NCBI GenBank assembly: GCA_964452045.1
Contig: CAYVKM010000010.1
Coordinates: 8,024-72,023 of the forward strand
From: CAYVKM01 sp964452045
GTDB lineage: Bacteria > Calditrichota > Calditrichia > RBG-13-44-9
DNA length: 64,000 nucleotides
Direction: 5' to 3'
In this document: positions 7,905 to 16,662 of the stretch, piece after piece
How positions within the stretch are numbered: the stretch's first letter is position 1
Layout of the letters: each line of letters starts with the position of its first letter
Program-made: the position numbers and the translations under genes
Notes under the pieces: generated by a model
What the model saw: only the letters and a program-made list of their open reading frames with translations
Database searches by the model: none
Told to the model about the DNA's origin: nothing

Positions 7905-9302
7905 ATGAAAATTCTTATAAAAATATGGCATTGGTTCGACGACCGCACCGGATTATCGGAAATTATAAAACCGCTGGCCGGACATCTGGTGCCTCGTGGG
8001 ACAACCTGGATGTATGTTTTCGGAAGCGCCACTCTGGTTGCTTTTATCATTCAGGTAGTAACCGGTATCGCACTGGCAACCATGTATATTCCCTCCACTT
8101 CCCAGGCCTACCAGAGCCTGCGCTTTATTACCTATCAGGCCTGGTTAGGAAATTTTATCAGGGGATTGCATTACTTTGGAGCTTCTGCCATGATTTTTCT
8201 GGTTGGAATCCATATGATCCGGGTTTTCATTACTGCTGCCTATAAATTCCCGCGGGAGATGAACTGGATATCCGGTGTTTTGCTATTAGGTCTCACCGTC
8301 CTGATGGGATTTACCGGACAATTGTTACGCTGGGATCAAAATGCCCTGTGGTCTGTGGTGGTGGGAGCAGAACAGGCCGGGAGAATCCCATTTATCGGAG
8401 ACTGGATATCCCGCTTTCTCTTGGCAGGTAAAGTGATTGGGGGTGCCACGCTCAGTCGTTTCTTTGCCTTCCACGTTTTCTTTATCCCGGCCTTAATTTT
8501 TTCGGTACTTGGCTTCCATCTGTACCTGGTTATTCGCAATGGCATTTCCGAACCACCAAAACAGGGTCAGGCGGTCGATCCGAAAACCTATCGCAGTTGG
8601 TACGAAAATCTCATTAAAACAGATGGACATCCATTCTGGCCCGATGCCGCCTGGCGGGATGTGGTCTTTGGGGTGGGTGTCATTGCGGTCATTATGTTTC
8701 TGGCCTATGTGGTGGGACCACCCGTCATTGGCAAACCACCGGATCCGACCAATATCCAGGCTTCACCACGACCGGACTGGTACTTATTGTGGTACTTTGC
8801 CGTGCTTGCGCTTATTCCCTCGGCAATGGAAAATTATATAATTGTTTTGTTTCCTATGTTAGCCGGCCTGGTATTATTTCTCCTGCCACTCCTGTTCAAT
8901 AAAGGTGAGCGTCATCCCTATCGCCGTCCATGGTCCATGGGCGCAGTAATCATTATTGTACTGATGATCGGAACGCTCTGGGTTGCCGGCATTAAAGCCC
9001 ATTGGTCTCCCGATTTTTCAGCAAAGCCTTTATCGGAAAAAGTAATCGGTACCAATAGCGGACCAGTCTATGAAGGGGCACAAATATTTTACCAGAGGGG
9101 ATGTATCAATTGTCATAATATAGCAGGAGACGGTGGACATCGTGGTCCTGACTTAACTACCGTAGCTGATCGGATGACCGAGGATGAGATGATTATCCGG
9201 ATTTTAAGAGGCGCCGGAAGAATGCCCGCCTTTGGTGGAATTTTAACCCCAAAGGAACTGGATAACGTAGTGGCATTTCTAAAAACCCGCAAATCTCATT
9301 GA
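7905..9302 (+). CDS. Cytochrome b fused to a C-terminal monoheme cytochrome c
   Basis: 465 residues. The first 210 resemble cytochrome b6 with both His pairs that bind the two b hemes (RGLHYFG and GIHMIRVF; FAFHVFF and GFHLYLVI). Residues 230-380 resemble subunit IV. At 290-293 the quinol-site motif reads PDWY rather than PEWY, a variant associated with menaquinol-oxidising bc complexes. The C-terminal 80 residues form a cytochrome c domain with CINCH at 400-404 and Met ligand candidates in RMPAFGG. The protein therefore replaces separate cytochrome b and c1 subunits. With the Rieske protein it forms a compact menaquinol:cytochrome c reductase. AAGGAAAT lies upstream of the ATG. Confidence 0.93.
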   Translation: MKILIKIWHWFDDRTGLSEIIKPLAGHLVPRGTTWMYVFGSATLVAFIIQVVTGIALATMYIPSTSQAYQSLRFITYQAWLGNFIRGLHYFGASAMIFLVGIHMIRVFITAAYKFPREMNWISGVLLLGLTVLMGFTGQLLRWDQNALWSVVVGAEQAGRIPFIGDWISRFLLAGKVIGGATLSRFFAFHVFFIPALIFSVLGFHLYLVIRNGISEPPKQGQAVDPKTYRSWYENLIKTDGHPFWPDAAWRDVVFGVGVIAVIMFLAYVVGPPVIGKPPDPTNIQASPRPDWYLLWYFAVLALIPSAMENYIIVLFPMLAGLVLFLLPLLFNKGERHPYRRPWSMGAVIIIVLMIGTLWVAGIKAHWSPDFSAKPLSEKVIGTNSGPVYEGAQIFYQRGCINCHNIAGDGGHRGPDLTTVADRMTEDEMIIRILRGAGRMPAFGGILTPKELDNVVAFLKTRKSH

Positions 9303-9341
9303 GGGACAGGAACACAGACAAACAGAACTTGGAGATAAAGT

Positions 9342-10436
9342 ATGGAAAGCGTAAACCAATCTCAGCAGGAAACTTATAACAGGAGACTACATCTTTTCGC
9401 ACTGTTCACCGCCGGCTTTGCCGTTTTTTTAATCGTTGCCGGAGCAACCGTCACCAGTACCGGATCGGGCGATACCGTCCCCGACTGGCCGCTTGCTTAC
9501 CACTCTGTCGTACCTCCTTTAATTGGCGGCATAGTATTCGAGTACAGTCATCGGGTCATTGCCGGAATTACCTCTCTGCTGGTTACCATACTTGCAATCT
9601 GGTTATGGAGATCGAAGCCCAGGCAGCATTTTCGCTGGTTGGGCATTGTTGCTTTGTTGGGAGTTTTCCTCCAGGCCAGTCTGGGCGCCCTAAGGGTGCT
9701 GGTAGTGTCAAATACCGCTGTTCGCTCTGCCATTGCCAGTCTCACCGGTATGACCGATTTCCAGCTAGACAGGATCGCTTTCGCAACTACCCATGGCATT
9801 CTTGCCCAAACGATCCTGTGCGCACTATTTGCGATCGTCCTGTTTACTTCCCGATCCTGGCTACAACCAGCCACAAATTGGAGGGAAATGGAAACAGGAA
9901 AAAACATACGCTGGTTCAGTCTGGCACTCTTAATTTTCGTGTTTGGGCAGCTGATTATGGGTACTTTAATTCGTTACACCGGCGCCAGCCTGATCATCCC
10001 GGATTTCCCGCTCTCCTTTGGCCGACTGATACCACCTTTCCAGAATTTACCTCAGTATACCAGCCTCGGTTTTCCAATTCCCCATGAAGAATATCTGTTG
10101 AAAGTGATACTCCAATTTGCTCATCGACTGAATGCTTTTCTGATTTTCGGGATTATTATTTATCTTTTTATTTCATATCGCAAATCGCCACTCCTGGGCC
10201 AAATCGTTTTTGCCCTGCTATTCCTGACAGTTATACAAATAACCCTGGGAGCACTGAACATCTGGACTTCAAGATCGGTCTTTTCAACGGTTCCCCATGT
10301 AGCGGTTGGGGCATTAATTCTGGCCACTACCATTATCTTTCTGCTCTGGAGCTGGCGTTTATCCGGAATACATGCCATCCATTCCGAATCCGTTAAAACA
10401 AAAATAAATGAAACCGGTACACCGGAAGTTGCCTGA
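9342..10436 (+). CDS. ctaA: Heme A synthase (COX15/CtaA)
   Basis: 364 residues, about eight membrane helices in two similar halves. It oxidises heme O to heme A for the oxidase encoded upstream. Supporting motifs are GATVTSTGSGDTVPDWPLAY at the start of the first half, YSHRVIAGITSL with its conserved His, and the second-half counterparts TLIRYTGASLIIPDFPLSFG and QFAHRLNAF. The long first periplasmic loop and the charged C-terminal tail are within the usual range. AACTTGGAGA lies before the ATG. The heme O synthase (ctaB) normally found alongside is not in this window, so heme O must be made from a locus elsewhere. Confidence 0.93.
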   Translation: MESVNQSQQETYNRRLHLFALFTAGFAVFLIVAGATVTSTGSGDTVPDWPLAYHSVVPPLIGGIVFEYSHRVIAGITSLLVTILAIWLWRSKPRQHFRWLGIVALLGVFLQASLGALRVLVVSNTAVRSAIASLTGMTDFQLDRIAFATTHGILAQTILCALFAIVLFTSRSWLQPATNWREMETGKNIRWFSLALLIFVFGQLIMGTLIRYTGASLIIPDFPLSFGRLIPPFQNLPQYTSLGFPIPHEEYLLKVILQFAHRLNAFLIFGIIIYLFISYRKSPLLGQIVFALLFLTVIQITLGALNIWTSRSVFSTVPHVAVGALILATTIIFLLWSWRLSGIHAIHSESVKTKINETGTPEVA

Positions 10437-10472
10437 GATGCTCCGTCATAATAAAAATTGAGGATTAATACT

Positions 10473-10886
10473 ATGTCGGTAGCCGATCTGCCTAAAGTAA
10501 ATGCCATCCTGAACGGATTAAGCTTTGCACTCCTCCTCTGCGGATTTTATTTCATTAGAAAAAGAAGGATAAACATCCACAAAACGTTTATGCTTTCCTC
10601 GTTTGCCGTATCTGTACTTTTTCTGATATCCTATCTTTATTACCATTCGCAGGTTGGAAATATTCATTTTAGACATACCGGCTGGATACGTCCGGTTTAT
10701 TTTACCATCCTGATCTCACATTCCATATTTGCTGCGATTATTGTTCCCCTAGTTCTTTTCACTCTTTGGCGGGCGCTACGAGCAAATTTCATCAAACACA
10801 AGAAAATTGCCCACTGGACACTCCCCATCTGGCTTTATGTATCGGTAACCGGTGTGGTAATTTACTGGATGCTGTATCAGTTGTAA
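10473..10886 (+). CDS. ctaM: DUF420 / CtaM-like oxidase maturation membrane protein
   Basis: 137 residues from the ATG at 10473 (TTGAGGA upstream; an in-frame TTG at 10458 is less likely). Four membrane helices with the family pattern: an N-terminal helix then RKRRINIHKTFMLSSF, the central loop with SYLYYHS and a GWIR turn, ILISHSIFAAIIVPLVLFTL, and HKKIAHWTLPIWLYVSVTGV near the end. These conserved His residues define DUF420 (COG2322). In Firmicutes the homologue CtaM/YozB is needed for maturation of heme A oxidases. Its position as the last gene of the oxidase operon fits that role. The family assignment is firm; the transfer of function to this lineage is inference. Confidence 0.82.
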   Translation: MSVADLPKVNAILNGLSFALLLCGFYFIRKRRINIHKTFMLSSFAVSVLFLISYLYYHSQVGNIHFRHTGWIRPVYFTILISHSIFAAIIVPLVLFTLWRALRANFIKHKKIAHWTLPIWLYVSVTGVVIYWMLYQL

Positions 10887-11163
10887 AAAAGAGCACCTTT
10901 TAGATGTAAATTAAAGGGAAGAGGAAAAGGAAAAATTGGTCAAAAAAATTATCCTCAAAAACAAAAAAACAATAATAAAAGGATCGATAATTCTTCCGGA
11001 TAATCACATATCTTCGTAAATTTTTGATGCCATTCCTGACAAATCAGAATTTTCCATCCTCTCCTGGATATTTCTCTTGCGGAAAATCATTCAGACTTGG
11101 CTCCGGGTGTTTTGTAAAGATCAATTTTTAAGAGATTAGCAATTTGGTTTAAAAAAAGGACTT

Positions 11164-11538
11164 ATGATGAATAGACCAATCCATTTTGAGATTCTGGCGA
11201 ATGATCCGGAGAAGGTGATCGCCTTTTATCAGAAGGTTTTTAACTGGCAAATTGCCGGCTGGGAAGGACCGCAGAGTTACTGGTTAGCGACCACCGGACC
11301 CGAGGACACACCGGGAATTAATGGTGGTTTTATGAATCGACATTTTCAGCAGGCCGTCATTAATACCATCGAAGTCGATTCGATAAATGATTATTTAGCA
11401 AAGATCGAGGAAGCCGGAGGTAAAAAGATACTGGGGCCACGCGAAGTTCCCGGTGTTGGGCTGCATGCCTACTGCGAGGACCCAGAAGGGAGTATCTTTG
11501 GTATTATGCAAACTGTATCAACCAACAAGACAAAGTGA
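11164..11538 (+). CDS. VOC-family (glyoxalase/bleomycin-resistance fold) protein
   Basis: 124 residues, single VOC module of two beta-alpha-beta-beta-beta units. It starts MMNRPIHFEILANDPEKVIA, where the His-x-Glu of HFEI is a typical first metal-site strand. It continues with FYQKVFNWQI and ends GLHAYCEDPEGSIFGIMQ, where the second half supplies the last Glu-containing strand. This subfamily is often annotated as a predicted lactoylglutathione lyase-related enzyme, but the substrate is unknown. AAAAAGGA precedes the tandem ATGs at 11164/11167. It stands alone, 277 bp after the respiratory operon and about 120 bp before two secreted NTF2-like proteins. Confidence 0.8.
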   Translation: MMNRPIHFEILANDPEKVIAFYQKVFNWQIAGWEGPQSYWLATTGPEDTPGINGGFMNRHFQQAVINTIEVDSINDYLAKIEEAGGKKILGPREVPGVGLHAYCEDPEGSIFGIMQTVSTNKTK

Positions 11539-11661
11539 AATTTTAAATTCGACCGGGACAGTTCTTCTTGTTTCTCAGGTTTTCGATAAATTTGTATATC
11601 ATAACAGAAAGTTATAAATGATAATTCAAATATCTGAAACCAAAACCTTTGGAGGTAAATA

Positions 11662-12177
11662 ATGAGAACTTACCGTTTTTTGATCAGCAGCACAGCATTA
11701 ACTATACTCCTGGTTTTTCTCTTCAACTGTAACACAGAAAAAAGTTCAGCCCAATATCAACCCTTAGTCGATGCTTATCTCAGTTTCTGGAATACCGGTA
11801 ATTTTGACGGCATCGATCAGGTCCTTCTTCCGGACTTTGAGTTGCGGATGACACCCAAATTTGAACCCGAAAAAGGGATTGAAACCTTTAAGCAGGATGT
11901 TGTAAAGTGGAGAACCGCCTATCCTGATTTTCATATCACGGTGAATGAATCATTTTTTGACACGGACAAATTTGCTGTCCGGTGGACCATTACCGCAACC
12001 AACACCGGACCCGGCACACACCCCCCGACCGGCAAATCGATCGACGTTTCGGGCATGAGTATCATCCATTTCCAGGATGGCAAGATAAAAGATGAATGGA
12101 TTGCCAGTAACAATTTATATTGGTTGATGCAATTGGGTTTTAAGCTCGAATCACCATTCAAAGAAAATACTCAATAA
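11662..12177 (+). CDS. SnoaL-like (NTF2 fold) lipoprotein
   Basis: 171 residues with a signal sequence and lipobox FLFNC at about residues 19-23. The mature part is a single NTF2-like domain of the SnoaL/ester-cyclase type: the opening helix LVDAYLSFWNTGNFDGIDQV, the strand region FHITVNESFF, WTITATNTG, GKSIDVSGMSIIHFQDGKI and DEWIASNN. Cytoplasmic members of this family often catalyse aldol cyclisation or have unknown roles; an exported lipidated member is less usual. GGAGGT stands 7 bases before the ATG. The next gene, also a lipoprotein with a similar opening, follows after 32 bp and is probably cotranscribed. Confidence 0.78.
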   Translation: MRTYRFLISSTALTILLVFLFNCNTEKSSAQYQPLVDAYLSFWNTGNFDGIDQVLLPDFELRMTPKFEPEKGIETFKQDVVKWRTAYPDFHITVNESFFDTDKFAVRWTITATNTGPGTHPPTGKSIDVSGMSIIHFQDGKIKDEWIASNNLYWLMQLGFKLESPFKENTQ

Positions 12178-12209
12178 TTTAAGTGAGGTGATAAAAAGGA
12201 GATCCTGTT

Positions 12210-12791
12210 ATGAGAACCAAAAAATTATCAGTTGTTCTATTATTTTATGTGCTCTTGAATCTGGCCTGCGCACCTGCAAAAAAGGATATTGTTATCCAAT
12301 ATTTTGATGCCTACAATAAACATCAGCCAGGAGTAGTAAATCTACTTTTATCGGATAACATTACTTTCACTGCTATTGAATCATTTACTTTACGTGGTAA
12401 AGAAGAGTTGAAAAATCTTGCCGAATATGATTCGACTCTCCACACTGAACTGGTTTATTCAAATTTAACCGAAGCCGGAGACACGGTTATCTGCCAGGTG
12501 TCTGAAAATAATGATTGGCTGGCTGCTCTGGGCATTACCTCCATCCGATATGATTACGCTAAATTCGTGGTGAGGCATAAGGATATCTGGGATATCATCG
12601 TAAAAATGAACGACCAGAGCATTAATGAGATATCTACCAAGCTTCAGCCGGTAATAGATTGGGCTTCGAATAACAAACCCGATGTTTTAAATGATGTCAT
12701 GCCGGATGGTGAATTTATTTATGACAAGATTGCGGCTGAAATGTGGTTGCAGCTCCTGCAGGAATACAATGCCGCCACAGGATCAAAATAG
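12210..12791 (+). CDS. NTF2-like lipoprotein of unknown function
   Basis: 193 residues with lipobox LNLAC (cysteine at about residue 20) after a hydrophobic signal. The mature start, with YFDAYNKHQPGVVNLLLSDN, matches the first helix of NTF2/SnoaL domains and parallels the upstream gene, so the two may be diverged paralogues. A strand block (LRGKEELKNLAEYDSTLHTE) follows, and a helical C-terminal extension that ends AATGSK. AAAAGGAG precedes the ATG by about 10 bases. The gene ends just before a strong hairpin that serves as terminator. No catalytic residue can be named, so it could be a binding protein rather than an enzyme. Confidence 0.68.
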   Translation: MRTKKLSVVLLFYVLLNLACAPAKKDIVIQYFDAYNKHQPGVVNLLLSDNITFTAIESFTLRGKEELKNLAEYDSTLHTELVYSNLTEAGDTVICQVSENNDWLAALGITSIRYDYAKFVVRHKDIWDIIVKMNDQSINEISTKLQPVIDWASNNKPDVLNDVMPDGEFIYDKIAAEMWLQLLQEYNAATGSK

Positions 12792-12802
12792 ACAAAAATA
12801 AA

Positions 12803-12834
12803 AACGGTCGCAGAAGGAAAAATCCGCGACCGTT
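12803..12834. terminator. Bidirectional hairpin between convergent genes
   Basis: A perfect 9-bp stem, AACGGTCGC with GCGACCGTT, and a 14-base loop. Read on the minus strand the stem is followed by a T-rich tract (bases 12802 down to 12792), so it is a good intrinsic terminator for the ompA-like gene ending at 12858. Read on the plus strand the tail is only moderately T-rich, so termination of the lipoprotein pair is plausible but weaker. Confidence 0.75.
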
Positions 12835-12857
12835 CAATTTCAATTTCACAGGGTTGT

Positions 12858-14243
12858 CTATTTAATCCTATAGAATTCAATTCTGCGATTCTTAGCTCGC
12901 CCTTCCCTCGTGGAGTTGGGAGCGATAGGATTATCAGGACCATAACCTCTTGTACGAATGCGCATGGCATCGATGCCATTATTCATCAGATAAATCTTGA
13001 CCGCATCTGCCCGTTCCTGGGAGAGCCGCATATTGGTCTGGTAACTTCCGGTGATATCGGTATGTCCCCGAATTTCCACTTCAATCTTGGGATTATTCTG
13101 TAATGTCCGGACCACTTTATCTAAAATAGATTTGGAATTCGGTGTTAAGTTAGCACTGCCGGTGGCAAAATAAACTCCTTCCAGAACAATAGATTCCCCC
13201 TTCTCCACCGCAATTTCCGGCTTCACATCCGGGCAACCATCCTTGTCTTCATAACCGTTGTAGGTTTCTTTGGTGTCGGTACCATCGATCAAAGTTTGAT
13301 CGGTACCAGGACATTCATCCTGAACATCAGGAATACCATCGCCATCATTATCCGGATCGGGCACACCATCGTCATCCACATAACTGTCCACATCCTCCGG
13401 ATCGTCAGGAGCACCATCGTTTACATCTAAAATTCCATCCTTATCATTATCCGGATCCGGGACGCCATCCTCATCCTCAAACCCATCCCGGTCCTCCGGA
13501 TCCATCGGCGCTTTATCCCGGAAATCGGGAACACCATCCTGATCATTATCCAGGTCGGGGGCGCCGTCTTCATCCTGAAATCCGTCAAAATCTTCCGGAT
13601 GCAGCGGATCCAGATCCCGTTTATCCGGGATGCCATCACCATCGGTGTCTTTTGCCCCGCCAAAGTGAAAGGAAAAACCCAAAGATCCGCTTAAAAAACT
13701 ATCCAGATTCTTTTCACTTTTGATATCATCCAGATAGTCCGATACCACAAAATGATAAGCCCCTTCAATATCAAAGGAAAAATTTTCACCAAGAAATATG
13801 GAGCACCCCAATCCGGCAGGGATGGAAAAAGCGAATTTTTGATAATTACCTGCTTCATTGTTGGGCAAAAGATTTCCATTCCGGTCCTTCGGATCAAAAT
13901 GAAAACCCTCTGCACCCAGCTGAAAATAGGGACTTACTACATTCTTTGCCGATGGACGGTATTTCATGGATGCGGATAGACTGTATACCGGCGTTTCAAA
14001 AAAATAGTTAGAATTTTGCGAAGTTATATGGGCGGCATAACCAAGAATTCCCAGCGCCAGCTGATCAGTAAACCATAGCTCTGTGGTAATACCGGAATAC
14101 TGGCCAAGTTTCTGGTTTTTAATGTCACCAAAATAAGTATTGCCTCCAATTTTAAAACCCAGCATCACATCCTGGGCCAAAGCAAATTGGCTCATCAAAA
14201 TTATGAAAATAAACAATAAAGTCGTAAATCGGTAATTCATCAT
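12858..14243 (-). CDS. OmpA-family outer-membrane protein with thrombospondin type 3 repeats
   Basis: 461 residues: signal peptide (cleavage near FALAQ), an N-terminal beta-barrel of about 170 residues, a calcium-binding linker of four to five TSP3-like repeats (DTDGDGIPD, DNDQDGVPD, DNDKDGILD, DNDGDGIPD) spanning about residues 195-330, and a C-terminal OmpA peptidoglycan-binding domain. The latter shows GSANLTPNSKSILD, EIRGHTDITG and NMRLSQERADAVKIYLMNNG, with the DAP-contacting Asp and Arg kept near the end (NRRIEF). It tethers the outer membrane to the cell wall. Tandem ATGs lie at 14243 and 14240; the second is better spaced from GGAG. The linker is the usual FCB-type architecture. Confidence 0.92.
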   Translation of the reverse strand: MMNYRFTTLLFIFIILMSQFALAQDVMLGFKIGGNTYFGDIKNQKLGQYSGITTELWFTDQLALGILGYAAHITSQNSNYFFETPVYSLSASMKYRPSAKNVVSPYFQLGAEGFHFDPKDRNGNLLPNNEAGNYQKFAFSIPAGLGCSIFLGENFSFDIEGAYHFVVSDYLDDIKSEKNLDSFLSGSLGFSFHFGGAKDTDGDGIPDKRDLDPLHPEDFDGFQDEDGAPDLDNDQDGVPDFRDKAPMDPEDRDGFEDEDGVPDPDNDKDGILDVNDGAPDDPEDVDSYVDDDGVPDPDNDGDGIPDVQDECPGTDQTLIDGTDTKETYNGYEDKDGCPDVKPEIAVEKGESIVLEGVYFATGSANLTPNSKSILDKVVRTLQNNPKIEVEIRGHTDITGSYQTNMRLSQERADAVKIYLMNNGIDAMRIRTRGYGPDNPIAPNSTREGRAKNRRIEFYRIK

Positions 14244-14521
14244 TTCTCCAATTCATTATTCACAGCTTAGATCAAAATTATCGTTTATTAATCTTAATTC
14301 TTTAAAATTATAAAGTTATTTTATCATTTTATGATGCGAGGGATATCGGTATTTATTGGTTTTGTAGAAAAGCCAGTTCATAATATTTTACAAATCTTTC
14401 AGGTGAATTACCAAAAAGGGAATTTTGAGGATTGTTTCAAGAGTTTATGGATTGAACTATATTTTGGTTTTATATTTCACCCTGTTTTTATGAACTTGAG
14501 ACAAATCCACAGGAGGAAAAA

Positions 14522-15718
14522 ATGAACCCAAAGATTGTACGGAAGGACCTGGAAACCTGGGCGGATTATCTGCTGGATTATTCCCTGGGAGGCATAACCC
14601 GGGATGATATTGTGATGATTAAAGGAGAGCATATCTGCTGGCCACTGATGTCCGTATTGCAGGATAAAATATTTGCCGCAGGAGGAATTGCGGATATGAA
14701 CATCGTGGCGCCGGATAATGATCGGGGAAAGGTTTGGGGTGCATCAATTACAAAGTATGGGACTATCGAGCAGATTCAGAAAGTGCCCGAATGGCATGAA
14801 CAGCGATATAAAAATATGACCAAATATATTGAAGTACTCGGAGCCGAATCCCCTGATCTTTTCGATAACCTGCCGGAGGAGACAACAAAAGCTGTGATGA
14901 GAGCGGATGAACCATTCAAAACTATCCGTCTGCTCAAACCATGGGTGCTTACACTTTACCCCACCCAGGGTTTTGCCAATCTGGAAGGAATGAGCCTGGA
15001 AGATTATACCCGGGTTATTGTTAATGCTTCAACAGTTGATCCAAGATTGCTGGAAGAAGTGGAGGAACCAATCTATCAATTGTTGAGCAAAAGTAAGGAA
15101 ATCCGGATCCAGACCGAACATCCCAAAACCGGTAAGGCTTTGGAACTCCGCTTAAGTATTGCCGGCCGGAATGTAATTAAATGTACCGGTGAACGAAATT
15201 TTCCGGATGGAGAAGTGTTTACCAGTCCCGATGCCAATAGTGTGGAAGGTGAAATATTTGTAGATTTGCCGGTTTTTCAGAGTGGTACTACCATTCAGGG
15301 AATTTATCTGAAATTTGAAAACGGGGCCATTAAAGAATACACTGCCGAGAAGGGATTTGAAGCTCTGCAGAAAGTAATTGAAACCGATGAAGGTTCACAT
15401 CGGCTGGGCGAGGTTGCTCTGGGTATGAATAACGGAATTGAGAAAGTGCTAAAACATCCCCTGTTTGTTGAAAAAGTTGGCGGAACGCTGCATATTGCCA
15501 TCGGCGCCAGTTACCCGGAGTGCTTTACGGCGGATCCGAATTCCGATGTGGGCAAGAAGGAAACGGAAGAATATAACAAAAAAGGTATACTGAATAAATC
15601 GGCGCAGCACGTGGATATCGTTACCGATTTCCGGCCGGGTGGCAGCGGTCGTGCGGTTTATATCAACCAGGTTAAACTGGATATGAAGGACAATATCTGG
15701 GTGGTTCCAAACCAATAG
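14522..15718 (+). CDS. M29-family metallo-aminopeptidase
   Basis: 398 residues, cytoplasmic. Release of N-terminal residues from peptides using two metal ions, as in Thermus AmpT and Staphylococcus AmpS. The family ligands are all visible: Glu231 in PDGEVFTSP, Glu297 in RLGEVALG, His324 in LHIAIG with Tyr331 just after, and His363/Asp365 in QHVDIV. Length is within the usual 370-415 range. A perfect AGGAGG stands 5 bases before the ATG, one of the strongest ribosome sites in the window. It stands as a single transcription unit; a small overlapping frame upstream (14331-14525) is not a gene. Confidence 0.92.
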   Translation: MNPKIVRKDLETWADYLLDYSLGGITRDDIVMIKGEHICWPLMSVLQDKIFAAGGIADMNIVAPDNDRGKVWGASITKYGTIEQIQKVPEWHEQRYKNMTKYIEVLGAESPDLFDNLPEETTKAVMRADEPFKTIRLLKPWVLTLYPTQGFANLEGMSLEDYTRVIVNASTVDPRLLEEVEEPIYQLLSKSKEIRIQTEHPKTGKALELRLSIAGRNVIKCTGERNFPDGEVFTSPDANSVEGEIFVDLPVFQSGTTIQGIYLKFENGAIKEYTAEKGFEALQKVIETDEGSHRLGEVALGMNNGIEKVLKHPLFVEKVGGTLHIAIGASYPECFTADPNSDVGKKETEEYNKKGILNKSAQHVDIVTDFRPGGSGRAVYINQVKLDMKDNIWVVPNQ

Positions 15719-15864
15719 ATATAAAAATATCCTGATCCAGAAATATTAGTGGATGTTTTAATGCTGCTTGCAGCTAGAACACTGAATTAAAATCAGTTAT
15801 CACTGCATACTTTCTTATTTTTTTCTTCTGCTTAAATCAATAATATATTGATGGAGAAAAGCTC

Positions 15865-16626
15865 ATGCAGAGAACCATATTTATTACCGGAGCAAGTGCC
15901 GGATTCGGAGAGGGTTGTGCCAGGCGTTTCGCCAGGGAGGGTTGGCGATTGGTTCTGGTGGCCCGCCGTTCGGAAAGATTACAGGATCTCCAAACGGAAC
16001 TTGGTGGTAATGAGAAAATCCACATCATCCCACTGGACATTCAGCAGAAAACGGCCGTTAAGAAAGCGTTAGATAAACTTCCGGAAAAATTCCAAAATAT
16101 TGATGTGCTGGTCAACAATGCAGGTCTGGCCCTGGGACTCGAACCCTCCCACACTGCCAGTCTGGAGGACTGGGAAACCATGGTGGATACCAATATTAAA
16201 GGGCTTTTGTATTGCACCAGGTTACTTTTACCGGAGATTGTGAAGCGTAACAAGGGACATATAATTAATATCGGATCTACCGCCGGAAACTGGCCTTATC
16301 CGGGTGGAAATGTGTATGGAGCAACCAAGGCTTTTGTCAAACAATTTTCCCGGAATTTGCGGGCAGATCTGTTCGGCACAAAGGTGAGAGTGACCAACAT
16401 CGAACCGGGATTAGCAGAAACCGAATTCTCTATGGTGCGCTTTAAGGGTGATTCCGACAGAGCAAATCAGGTTTATAAGGGAACACAACCCTTAACTGCG
16501 GAAGATATTGCCGAGGTTGTCTTCTGGGTTACCAGTCTTCCCGATCACGTTAATATTAACCGGATTGAAGTAATGCCCACCGACCAGACCTGGGGTCCAC
16601 TGGCCCTGGATCGCCGGGAAGAATAG
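15865..16626 (+). CDS. ydfG: YdfG-type short-chain dehydrogenase
   Basis: 253 residues, one Rossmann domain. The cofactor loop is TGASAGFGEG, the Arg pair after the second strand (ARRSERL) points to NADP, NNAGLALG is the fourth-strand motif, and the catalytic set is Ser in NIGSTAGNWP with Tyr and Lys in VYGATKAF. Long stretches closely match E. coli YdfG, notably LEDWETMVDTNIKGLLY, NIEPGLAETEFS and LPDHVNINRIEVMPTDQT. YdfG oxidises L-allo-threonine and L-serine at C3 and also reduces malonic semialdehyde. The orthology is judged from memory of that sequence, and substrate transfer is inference. The MATE gene follows after 36 bp and may be cotranscribed. Confidence 0.9.
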   Translation: MQRTIFITGASAGFGEGCARRFAREGWRLVLVARRSERLQDLQTELGGNEKIHIIPLDIQQKTAVKKALDKLPEKFQNIDVLVNNAGLALGLEPSHTASLEDWETMVDTNIKGLLYCTRLLLPEIVKRNKGHIINIGSTAGNWPYPGGNVYGATKAFVKQFSRNLRADLFGTKVRVTNIEPGLAETEFSMVRFKGDSDRANQVYKGTQPLTAEDIAEVVFWVTSLPDHVNINRIEVMPTDQTWGPLALDRREE

Positions 16627-16662
16627 ACTGATCTCATATTTTTAAACCCTTTATTCAGCCAA

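Noticed and set aside
13200..13660. Dense Asp/Gly codon repeats that look like a tandem DNA repeat
   Set aside because: They are the coding sequence of the TSP3 calcium-binding repeats of the OmpA-like protein.
14331..14525. 64-codon plus-strand frame before the M29 aminopeptidase
   Set aside because: No ribosome site, overlaps the strong AGGAGG and the ATG of the next gene, and its sequence has no family features.
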